The notes under the pieces: generated by a model
What the model was told of the DNA's origin: nothing
Databases searched by the model: none
Seen by the model: the letters and a program-made list of their open reading frames with translations, nothing else
Shown: piece after piece, positions 36,164 through 48,300 of the stretch
Layout of the letters: each line of letters begins with the position of its first letter
Position numbering within the stretch: position 1 is the first letter of the stretch
Position numbers and translations under genes: made by a program
Assembly: GCF_020439865.1 (NCBI RefSeq)
Contig: NZ_JAGRPF010000006.1
Location: 1-64,000, forward strand
Origin: Prosthecobacter sp.
GTDB taxonomy: Bacteria; Verrucomicrobiota; Verrucomicrobiia; Verrucomicrobiales; Verrucomicrobiaceae
Length of the DNA: 64,000 nt
Direction of reading: 5' to 3'

Positions 36164-36289
36164 ATGAGAAACAAACCCATTCACCTGACAGATGTCATGA
36201 GCGTCGGCTCCTCGAAATGCTGTGGCTTTTTTGCGTGCCAGGCTGGTGAACGTCTGTCGCAATTCGAGTGTGTCTCATGCGCTGAGTAA
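36164..36289 (+). CDS. possible 41-residue Cys-rich leader peptide or small protein
   Basis: ATG at 36164, TAA at 36287-36289. Five cysteines cluster in the C-terminal half (KCCGFFAC, then CVSCAE), resembling a small zinc-ribbon or redox peptide. It stops 59 bases before the giant gene start, downstream of the promoter candidate. No family recognised and no Shine-Dalgarno is obvious, so it may be chance; position and composition make it worth recording. Confidence 0.3.
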   Translation: MRNKPIHLTDVMSVGSSKCCGFFACQAGERLSQFECVSCAE

Positions 36290-36348
36290 GGCGCGGTCTT
36301 TGACGATTTTTTTTCCTTCTCCCCCATCTGCAATTTCCTTATCCTTTG

Positions 36349-39300
36349 ATGAAAACACTTCGCCATCATCGCCTCTTCCTTGGCTGGTTCATGACGCTGC
36401 TGATCTTTGTTCAGCCTGCGATGAGCCTGCAAGCAGCGACCGTCTACTGGGGGGAGCCTGGAGATGTGGGGAATCCCCTTTATGACGGCGACTGGAACAC
36501 TTCTGACGCCACCTGGTATCCAACGTCTGCCGTGGATAGCGGCGGCGACGTGTGGCAGGACTTCGATATTGCTTCGTTCGGAGATCCTGTGAACGGCGGG
36601 CCAAGCTTGGTGACGTTGACGGAAAACATCACGGCAGGCGGTTTGCGGTTTGCTTACAGCGATCTCACCCTGACAGCGGCGGATGAGTTTACCCTGCTGA
36701 CCCTTGATGATGGCGATTCGAATCCGTTGACGGTGCCGAAGATAACCCTGGCAGGTGATTCGGATGCAGGAGACATTACAGCAATCCTCAAGACGGGTCT
36801 GGCAGGTAATCAAGGCGTGGTGGTGGAGTTTGAGGAATTGGGCGCTGGTGGCGGAGTGTTTGGTGGCCGGCTGGTTCTGGGAGACTCGGATTCGTTCGCC
36901 AACCAAATGACCGGTGGAATTACACTCAAGAACCAGGTCACGATCCAAGCGATTGTATCGTCTGCGAACCCCAATCCGCTGGGCACCAACGCCCTTACAC
37001 TTGAAGGCGGGTCAACTTTGGAGATTCAGGGTTTTAGCAATGCCCTCACCGGCTTCTCGGGGCGTTTGTTTAACACCACAGGCACGGGAGACTCTAGTCG
37101 CGTGGATTTCACCCAGACCGCAACAGGTTACACGCAGCCTCTGCCCGGCACGGTCAATTTTCTTTCTCTGGCGACGACTCCTACGCTTGAAATCAGTGCG
37201 TTGGACGGTTCGCAGGCCACGTCGCTCAATTATCAAAACCAGGCCAACGTGCTTACAAGAGCCACCAACTATGGGGTGCAGTGGATCGGGCAATTCGATG
37301 TCATCACCGGAGGAGAGTATTCATTCTTCGCAGGCACGGATGACGGCTCACGGATTTTCATCGACGGGGTGCTTGTCTTGAACAAAGACGGAAGCACAGG
37401 CACGGTGGCCAGTGCGCCGGTTCAATTGGCGTCCGGCAAGCACGAAATCCGGGTGGACTATGTGCAAGGCGGGGGCGGTGCTTCGATTAGAATTGACTGG
37501 TCTGGACCTGACACCTTTGGCCAGGAAACTGCGGCGCCGTTTGAGTTCTACAACTTGCGGCAGGTGATGACAGGCGTCACCCAGGCCGAGACCAACACTG
37601 CTGCCGGTGCCAGCAATGCGATTTATCTGGGCAACGATGTGCATTTGACAGGTGATGCCAGCATCAACTTGGTGGGCACCAATTTCGTGGCTGCAAAATT
37701 GGGCGCGCTGAAATTGGACACGGGTGTGACATTGTCGATTGCGTCGATCGATGTCCCTGGTCCGATCGGTATCGTCAGCAGTGAGATCACGGGCAATTCT
37801 GATGGTTTTGGTCAGACATTGCGGTTCGGTGGTACAGTGGGCTCGCCGACACTGTTTGGCGACAGCACGAACGGGCCGGGCACGGTGACGATGGCTTCCA
37901 ACGCAAACGTGGCTATTGACGGGGTGGTCTCAGACGGCGGTCAGAATATGACCATTCTCAAAACGGGTGCAGGTCGTTTGTATTTCGGGGGCACTCAGGA
38001 TGCGAACTCTCTCGGATCTGGCACGACGATTGAAATTCAGGGCAGCAATCTGGTTCTGGTGGGCAGCACGGCGGCGGGCGCATACAATCCCATTGGTCAG
38101 GCGTCCATTGTCTTGAATGGTGGCGGTTTGGTTCTCGACTCGAAAGGGGCCACGGTGACAGGGACGGGACCAACGTTTGCCAATTCGATCTCGGTGCAGC
38201 AGAACACGACAATCCAAAGTGTGGTCAATGCTGCCACCACCACGTTGGGTGGCACCGGCAAAACTCTGTCGATTGATGCAGGACTGAAATTGACCCTGGA
38301 TGCCATTTCTGCCGGCCGATCCACCACCGATCCGGCGGCCACCCTGTTGATCGGGAGTGCGATCACTGGCGCTGCTGACACGCAACTGCTGATCCGTTCC
38401 ACCCTGATGAACGCGGGAAGCCTGCTGGGGGTCGAGGCGACCAGTTTAAATGGTACGATTCCTGCGGCAGCGATCGCCAATTTTAGCTCTACGGTCACGG
38501 TAGCCAACACGGAGGGCCTGGCGCCTGGCGTGACTGTCACGGGGGTGGGCATTACCGCTGGCACGACGATTGTTTCCGTCGACAGCCCCACCTCGTTCAC
38601 GATTTCCCAGCCTGCGACCGTCACTGACACGGTGGCATTGACCTATGGCTTGGCTAAACCTTTGCTCAACTTTAACTTCAATACATCGGCACGTGGTATT
38701 GTAGCGTTGCGTGGAGACAATTCCGGCTTTTTGGGGGATGTGGACGTTGGCGCTGGCTCGATCCTCAGGGTGGAAGGGCCGCAGGGGCTCAATGGCAACA
38801 ACGTCCTGTTGGGCAGCAACGGGAATTTGGCGCTGAGCACCGACGGGAATGGTTCCGCAGGGAATGAAACTTTCGACTACAATCTAAAAGTTACAGCTCT
38901 TGGCAATGCCACTCTGACAGTGGGCCGGTTGGGATCAGATTTTGCGCCCTACTACACGTTGGCCGGCAACAAGCTTTCCCAGATCGACACGCTCTCCCTG
39001 CAGACTGGAATTGTTCGGGTCGTGAACAACAATGCTTATGGTTTGGAGGTTACTGGAAACACCACGCTCGGGGGCGCCCCCACATTCATTGTCAACAATG
39101 CCACCACCTCGAATCTGCTGCCCGGACTGGAACTCAGCGGAGTTGTCTCGGGCGCGTCCACCTTCGTCAAATCCGGAAGCGGCACCTTGGCGCTGACCAA
39201 TACGGGTAACAATTTTGGCGGTGGCTTCAACGTGAGCACCACGGCAACCTCGGGCACCGCTCTGTTGAAAACTGCGAGCACGGCTTCGCTGATTGTTGGG

Positions 39301-42300
39301 CAGAAGATCAGTGGTGCGGGCATTCAGTCGGGTTCTGAGATCACCCAAATCGTTGACGCTACCACCTTTGTCATCAACAAGACCATCACTCAGGCAAATC
39401 CCACCATCACGGTGACTCCTCTCATTGATGTTTCCCAAGGTGTTTTGGCCGTGGCCAGTGACCAGGCATTGGGTGACGCGGCCAACCAGATCCGGTTGAA
39501 TATTTCCGCCACCTCCAATGCGGGCTTGAGAGCGATCGGGACATTTGGCACCAGTCGCACGATCATTCTGAACCAGATTAACAATGCCGTCGATGTCACT
39601 GCGGGAAATACGCTGACGATGAACTCGGCCTTCACGATTCCGTCCGCTTCAAACAATCTGCAGAAAAACGACCGTGGCACCTTGGTGCTCACTCAGGCTC
39701 AGGCTGCCACGACCGGTGCATGGACCGGAAACCTGACTGTGGCCCAGGGGGTGGTTCGACTGCAGAACGCGGGTGCGTTGGGTGGTGCAGGATCAGGGGT
39801 GGGTTCGTTCAATTTCTCCAACAACACTGCGACCGGGGCCACGCTCATTGGCAATGTGGGAGCCGCGCTTGAACTGACGGGCGGTATCTCCGTGCCGGAG
39901 ATGCTGGTGTTCACCCCTGGCAACAACGTTACCTCTGCCGGTATCAACGATGGCGGTGCCCTGCGCAGCGTGTCTGGAAACAACATCTCGACCGGAATTA
40001 TCCTCTTCAATGGCGAGACCAGCGCAGACAACAACTCACGTGGAGCTCTGATTTCCGTGGATCTGGGGTCCCACCTGGACATCCAGGGCACCATGATTGG
40101 GCGAGTCGGCTCAAGCGGGACCGGACGTGATTCTTGGTTCGCTCTGGGCGGCGAAGGGAACGGTACCATCAGCGGGACCATCCTCTACAATGGCAATTTG
40201 GCCAGCGGGGTCTTCTCCTTGATCAAGGTGGGCACCGGCACTTGGGAACTGACCAATCTCAACGCGTTCTCCGGGCAGAACATTCATGTCCATGAAGGGA
40301 CGCTGGCGGTGAACGGTGCAGGCACGCTGGGGGCTGGAAGTGGCACCGTTTTTGCGATGCCTGGTGGAACGGTCAAACTCGACAACACTGGCACCAACAC
40401 CATTAACCGTCTGGCCAATCGCTCGCTGAATCTCTATGGGGGCAGGCTTGACATTCTTGGCAAGAGTTCGGCGACCAGCCAGGAAACCACCACTGGAACG
40501 CTGACTTTCAACACGGGGCAAAGTGTCATTACACTGACCGTCGGCGCCTCGGGGCAGTTGGATTTTACGACGGGTGCGGTTACACGTGGTTCTGGCAGCA
40601 CGGTGCTCATTCGTGGCAGCAATCTTGGATCCGCAGCGGGAACAGGAGTCGCCACGATCCAAGCAACTGGCGCTGGCTATGCTTTCATTGGGCAGATCGG
40701 AGCCGCCAGCACTACCAACAAGGGCATCCTGCCTTATGCGATCATTGATTCCACCATTGGCGGCTTGGGAACTTCCTTTGCCACCGCGGACAGCGTGACG
40801 GGAATTCTGCGCGCCTTGACCCCTGCTGAAATGATCACCACCCTGACCAACAATCAGAGTGGTGTGGCGACGCCCATGAACATTTCGTTGTCCACAGATC
40901 AGGGATTTGGCGTGTCGGTGGCAGGTAACAGCATGACGGTAAACTCGCTCACCCTCAATAGTGGTGGCGGCGTCAGTATTACCACAGGACAAACGCTGGT
41001 GTTGGACAGCGGTGGCGTGCTGGCCTTTGCCGGCAATGTGGGTATTGATGGTGGCAGGCTCACCACCACTTCCAACCGCGAGATGATCGTCCACTCCTTG
41101 GGAAATCTGAACATCACCAGCACCCTGAGCACCTTCTCAGGCGGTCTGACCAAGGCTGGAGCAGGTGTTCTCACTCTAGGAACTCAGAACTTCTACAACG
41201 GCATCACCCGGGTGAATGAGGGCAGGCTCAAACTGGACGGCGGTACCAACACCATTTTCTGGAACAATGACTTCATCCTCCAAGGTGGGGAACTCGATCT
41301 TAATGGCGGCGTTCAGGTGCTGAACCGGCTGCGCATCGATGGCTCGTTTGCACGCAACGCCAATCTGATTGCTGACACGGGTGGCGTGGTGATGAACAGC
41401 TTGATCGGTCCGGCAAACGTGGCGACTTTGGGCTTGGTCAACACGAACGGCAGCTTTTCTGGATCGATTTCCGGCAATGTGGCCATGGTGCTCTCCAATT
41501 CGGCAAACGGCTTCCAAGGTTGGAACATCTACTCCGGCAACAATTATACCGGTGCCACCATCATCAATGGCGGTCGTCTCCAACTTCTGGGAGAGGGGAC
41601 TCTGAGCGGCACATCCTTCATAGAGATCAGTCAGGCCATGCTGCTGCTCTCGAACAACAATGCCACTTCGGTCATCAACCCTCAGATTGACAACCGGATC
41701 AATGATCTGGCGCCGATTCTCCTGCGTGGCGGCGTAATCCAGTATCGGGCGCGCAACGCGATGGAGGGTTTCGAGAATTTCGGGGCGTTGACGCTGGCGG
41801 AAGGCAACAGCCTGATCGACGTGGCGGAGCCTGGCTCTGGAATCAACAGTTCCACCGCCACTTTTGCCAGCCTCGTCCAGGGAAATCACGGCACACTACG
41901 ATTCTTCAATGTGGACGGCACGCTCGACAATTCCCGCGCCAGGGTGTTTTTCAACACTCTGAACGGGGTCGCCACAACCAATGTGGGGGATGGTCTGATC
42001 AACAACATCATCGGGGGTTGGGCGGTGATTGACCGAGACTTTGCCAGCTACACTCCGGGCACCGGGGTTGGTGCTCTGAATGGCGCAGGATATGCGGGCT
42101 ACTCTCCCAATACCATTCATAATGGCACGGTCACAGACAACATCCGGATGACTTTCCCAACCATCACGTCAATTGGCGTTGTGGGAAGCAACACTCTGAC
42201 GGTGTCCAGCACGGCTGACTTGAGCCCAGGGGACCCTGTCTTGGGCAACGGCATTGCAGCTGGTGCGCAGATCGACCAGATCCTCAGCCCGACGCAGTTT

Positions 42301-45300
42301 ACCATCACGACCACGCTCGGTGCGGCCAATCCGACCCTGACGGTGCCTAGAACTGAAACGCTTGTCGAAGATCGCACCGTTAACAGTCTTGCGATGGTCG
42401 TGTCCGGCCGGGCCACTCTCGATTTGGGTGGGCACACACTCAATGTGAACAGCGGAGGTCTCATTGCTTCCCAAGGGTTCGATCTCAGCTCGGCCACGGC
42501 CCAGGTGCTGAGCAGTTCGACTTCCAGTTCAGCAGTGGTACTCGGCAGCGTGCCCAACACCCTTGTGGTGGGTTCGACCTTGCTCGGTTCGGTTGTCACT
42601 GCCGTCAATGGAAACAACGTGACATTGGCGGGGAATGCGAGCGCCAATATTCTGGCGTCTTCGGTTGAGACTTATTCTACCTCAACGACCGGTTCCGTGT
42701 CAGTCACGAGCAGTTCGACTGGCAGCAAGGTGGTCAGCGTTGCCAGCGTGCCCGGCACACTGACGATTGGATCTACCCTTCTTGGAGCTACGGTCAGTGC
42801 CATTAACGGCACTACGATCACTCTGAATGCCAACGCCAATGCCACCATCTCTTCACCTTCGAGTCAGCCCTACAACACAGACATCAGTTCGGCCGTGACG
42901 GTGTCGGGCAGTTCCACCGGGAGCAAGAATGTCACGTTGGCCGCCCCCCCTCCGGGATCGCTTATCGTGGGTTCAACGTTCATGGGATCAACTGTTGCCA
43001 GCATCTCTGGCACTACGATCACCTTGGTGGACAACGCGTATATCAGTGTGACTGGACTTTCGAACCAGGCGTTTGTCAGCAGTCTTGAAATGCCGATCAA
43101 TATCCAGAACGGCAATCTTACGGCCGGAAGCGGAAATGCCGACCTCTACCTGCATGCAATTGGCTACATCAATGGTCTGGCAAATGTGTACAATCGTGAC
43201 GTGAACGTCAGTGCGAACATCGTGGATAACGGCACCGGAAACGTGACGCTCGTCATCAACGGCTCGGAGGGCCGTGGCAGCACGGCCGGTGTCAGTGCCT
43301 TCCGCACCAATGAACTCACCTTGAGCGGCAACAACACCTACAGTGGCGGCACCTATGTTAACTCGGGCTTTGTTGTGCTGAATTCTGCTGTTGGAAGAGC
43401 ATTTGGTCTTGGTGATGTCACCATTACTGGTGGCGCCAGCACACTTGGCACCACCTTCCAGGAACACAGCACCACCGTGGTGTTGGGTCGTTCAAGCCAG
43501 ATCGCGGACACAGCCACCGTTTCCCTTTTGGGTGCAGCGACGCTGGAGCTCAATGGATTCAACCAGACACTTGGTGGTTTGATCTTTAACAACACCGGCG
43601 GCAATACCCCGACGTTGCTCGCAGGCACAGGTGTCTTCACGCTCAATGGGAACATCGACGCCAGTTCGGCAAACTTGGGGAGCACCTCGACAATCACCAC
43701 CGGGCAGCTTGTCACCAAGATTGTGAATGGCAGCAACGACATCGTCGTCGGCAGCAGCGCCGGTCTGTCCCTGGGAACGGTGGTGACTGGTTCGGGCATT
43801 GCTTCAGGCACTTACATCACGGCCATCAGCGGCGATGGCAAAACGGTGACGCTCTCCGCTGCAGCCACATCAACAGGGAACAGCCTGTTGACATTCGGGA
43901 CTCTTGGAACGGTGGATCTCGGTTCCTCGGATCGCACGGTCAACGTCAATCCTGTTCGTGTGACTTATGATGGAGGCAGCACTTATGTGAATCTGGCGCC
44001 GTTGCTCCCAGGCTTGAACATCACCGCCAATCTGACAGGTGCTGCGGGCACAGGTATCATCAAGACCGGTGACGGACTGCTGCAACTCGGCGGGGCCAGC
44101 ACCTTTGATGGCGGGGTGGATCTTCAAGCAGGTGGCATTCTCTTTGGTGCCAGCAGCGTCTTCAACTCCGGCACGCTTGGACAGGTCTCTTCAGGTCCTA
44201 TTGGTACCGGCATGCTGACGATGGCAGCGGGAACCTCGCTCCTGGCCAATGGCAACTGGAACATCGGCAACGATGTCACTGCCAACGGGGATTTTGCATT
44301 CGACAGCATTTCTCCCACAGGCAACAACCTGACACTCAGCGGCACCGTCACGCTGCCAAACACCGTCACGATCAATGTCATCAATCCAGGCATGACCGCC
44401 GCACTGAGCGGCACGATCCGGCGTGCTGGCAGCGGTGCCATTGTGATCACCAAAACGGGATTGGGCACCTTGTCATTGGGCGCGCTCGAATCCGGAGATA
44501 CAATCACCTTGAACCTCAATGATGGAAATCTGGCGCTGCTCAACGACGGAAACGGCACGGGTTCGAAAGAGGTGCTCGCCACGGGTATCACGCTGATTCC
44601 TGCCGGCCCGGTCAATGTTACCCTCGGTCGTTCAGCGACGAAATACGCTCCTCTGTTTCTCTCGGCATCAAACAAGACGCTGCAGATGGCCGCCTTTGCC
44701 ATGAACGGCCCATTGATGGTTACGAACAACAACGGGTATGGATTGGAACTCACCGGTGCAGCCACTTTGGGCAGCAATCAGATGATCAGTGTTGCCAATG
44801 CATCGAATTCCAACGTGATACAGGGCCTGACCTTCTCGGGCGTCTTATCGGGCACATCGGATATCACCAAAATTGGCAATGGCACCCTGGCCCTCACCAA
44901 CAGTGGCAACAATTTCACCGGGACGATCGACATTCAGGCTGGTGTTGTTGCCGTTGACAGCGACGGAGCGCTTGGGAATGGCGCCAATCAGGTTATTCTC
45001 GATGTCAACGCAGCGACGGGAGTCGGCCTGCGCGCCACCGGCAGTTTTGGAACAAGTCGGACGATCAAGCTGAACAAGGCTAGCAATGCGATTGAAGTTA
45101 GTTCGGGCAATACGTTGACCTTGAACACCGCCTTTGCTTTTGGATCGGCCAACAATGCGTTGCGCTTGAATGACAATGGAACGCTGGTCCTTGCCGCCGC
45201 CAACAGTGCCTGGACTGGCGTGATGACTGTGGGATCTGGTGCTGTCAAAGTGACGAACATCAGCGCGCTGGGCACGACCGCCGGTAACACGGTGGTAACC

Positions 45301-48300
45301 GGCACAGGGGCTGCACTGCAGATTGCAGTGGTTGGAACAAACACGATAGCAGAACCTGTGACCCTGAACGGTTCTGGCATCAATGGTGCTGGAGCGCTAC
45401 AGGCTGTTTTGGGAACCAACACCATGAGTGGTGCTGTCACTTTGGGATCGGCCTCCTACATTGGTGCTGATGCTGGAGCCACGCTGATCCTTTCTGGAGC
45501 GCTTAGCAGTGCACAGGCTCTCACCTTCACCGGGGCGGGTAACATCAGCAAGACGAGCACCGGATTTGGCGCAGTGAGTTCCATCACCAAGCAGGGCAGT
45601 GGCAACTTCACTCTGGGCGTGACCAGCGGGTCTTTTGGGGGAGGTCTGACGATTGATGAGGGGACTTTCATCATCAACTCCGGCGTGACCATCGGTGGAA
45701 CCGGAACGATCACTGTTCGGAACAACGGGGTTCTTGATCTCCAAGGTGGGCTGGCTCACATGTCTGGTGCGCGTGCACTCAGTCTGCAGGGGGGCAAACT
45801 TACGGTCAGTGGCCTGGCAGGTTCAGCTCAGGTGTTGGGGACACTGACGACGAGTCGCAGCCAGACCAACGTGATCAACTTGGCGGCCGGCACAGGCACA
45901 AACACCCTGACGTTCAGCAACTTGGTCCTGAACGGTGACTCCAGCCTCAACTTCACCGGCACGCTCAACAACACCACCAACCGGATTGCCTTCAGCACGA
46001 CTCCAGGCATGACCAACAGCATCATCCAGCGTGCTTTGGTCAATGGTACGGACTTCGCCACCTACAACGGCAGCGGCGGATCTGGAAACATCCAGGCCTT
46101 TTCCGCCTACAATGCCTCGAATAACATCGACAGTCTGGGGACGACAACAAATGCAACGCTGCAGGTGTCGGCTACTCCGACCTTTGCTGGGACCACGAAT
46201 CGCACGGCCAATGCCATCAAGATCAACGGCAGCGGCATCATCATCGGCAACGGCATCACCACTCAGGGGGCCACACTTTCCCTCACCGCGGGAGCTATTT
46301 TGAATGTTGGCGGCAACAACACCTTGGGTGTCGTGAGTGCGACCAGCCCTTTGCGCATTCAGTTCAATGCTCAGGCCTATGTGGCCGTGGCTGGGGGGAC
46401 GACGCTCACCAGCAACAGTCTGCTCAATGGCACTGGTGGTTTTGTGAAAGATTTGGACGGCACTCTGATCATCAATGCACCTGCCAACCGCGCGGGTGTG
46501 GCCAACGTCAGCGGTCAGACGCTTACTGGCAATTTTGTGATTGATGCCGGCACGGTGAAACTCAATGGAGGTAACAATACGCTGACTCCCAACCAGTTTT
46601 TGATTGTGGCACCCGGAGCCACGTTGGACCTGAATGGAACGTCGCAGTTTGCGTTTGGGACTCGCGGAGATGGTGCGGCGTTGAAAGGCAATGCAGGAAC
46701 CTTCACCAATAGCAGTGTCAGCGCTGCAGCTCTCATTCTCGGGGCTGACAATGGTGGTTTCAACTGGGGAGGGGTAATCAAGGAGGAGTCGGGTGCTGGA
46801 GCCATGAGTTTCCTGAAAAGCAGCCCGCAACAGTACAACTTCCTCAACGACAACACTTACACGGGTGCGACCGTGTTCGCCGGCGGCAACAACCTCCTCC
46901 TGGACGGCGGCAGGCTTTCGGGCACGAGTTCGATTGCTGTTAACTACGCGCTGCTGCGCTTGGATGACAATGTGAACTATGCGTTGGCAAACCGCTTGAA
47001 CATCAATGCGGACATCACAATGCGTGGCGGCAGCCTGGTCTATGTTGGCCGTGCCCAGACGGAAACATCGCAGTCGGTCGGCAATGTGATTCTCGCGGAA
47101 GGCTACAACATGATCCAGTCGGCCAATGGTGGGACTGGCATCAATTCGGCGACGTTGAACATCCTTTCGCTGTCACGTGCGCCGGGATCAACAGCGACGG
47201 CGCGTTTCCCAGACAACGGCATTGGATTGATTGGCAGCGTGGGCCGGATTTTGATTGGCGAACTCAATGGTGTTGACACAACCACCAACGCAGTGGGTGC
47301 GGGATTGACCAACAACCTGATTGGACCATGGGCCGTGGTGGATCGCGAATTTGCCAGTTACATTCCAACTCTGGGAGTCGGTCGCCTGAATCAAACGGGC
47401 TTTGCCGGTTACTCGACCAACTTGCTTACCGGACAGGGCGCCAACGCTCCTCTGGAGACGGACAACATTCGTTCCACGGGAAATGTGGGGCCGTTGTATG
47501 GCGACACCACGGTGAACACCTTTGCGTTGGTCAATCCGGGCGCAGCCCAGACTACGGTCGATTTGGGGGGCTATCAGCTGACGCTTAAGGGTGGCGGCCT
47601 TCTGTTGGCCCATAGTGGAGACAACCGAGACATCAGCATTGTTAACGGCACCATCACCGGTGGCACGCTCAACACGGCGAGTGATTTGTATGTTCATGTG
47701 CTGCCCTATGGGGGAACCAATCGCACGGTGACGATTGATGCGGCCATTACAAACAATGGCACCGGGGCCGTGCGCATGATCATGTCCGGCAGCGATGGAG
47801 CTGCGAATCTGACGCTGAACGGTGTCAACACCTACACAGGGGGCACCGTGGTCAACGGGGGGGTGCTTATCATTGGTTCGACCGGTTCGATTGCCGGTGG
47901 GGGAATCACCATCAATGGTGGCTTCAATTCTGGCAGCGGTATTCTTGTTCAGAACCTGGGCGGGGTGATCGATTCGAGCAACATCGTCACGCTCAATGGT
48001 ACCGGTCAGCTGGTGCTCGCTGGAGAGCAAACACTGCAGGGACTGGTCTTCAACGGTACCGGCGGTGGCACCACCGTTCCTACGGTCAGTTCGGGTGAGG
48101 GATTGCTCACCATCGGCGCCGGCGGCATTGTTTCGAATCCGTTCAATCCGGCGAATGCGCCGCTGCTGGTGGGACGCATCGATCTAGGCACTTCAGCAAA
48201 CACGGTCACCGTCAATACTTACGACTTCAACACCTTCACCAACTTTGCACCCACGACGCCTGGCTTGATCATGGGAGGGGTGGTGGGATCATCCGGTGGT

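Larger units (their letters stand above)
36022..36348. other. intergenic leader region of the giant gene
   Basis: 327 bases. It contains a promoter candidate (36064-36093), a 41-codon Cys-rich open frame (36164-36289) and an AT/pyrimidine-rich stretch just before the giant gene start. No T-run-backed terminator for the heme dehydrogenase gene was recognised; the short stem near 36022 has no T-run. Confidence 0.5.

Noticed and set aside
36046..36249. Open frame of 67 codons in the giant gene's leader.
   Set aside because: Overlaps the promoter candidate and reads as unstructured sequence; the Cys-rich frame at 36,164 is the better candidate.
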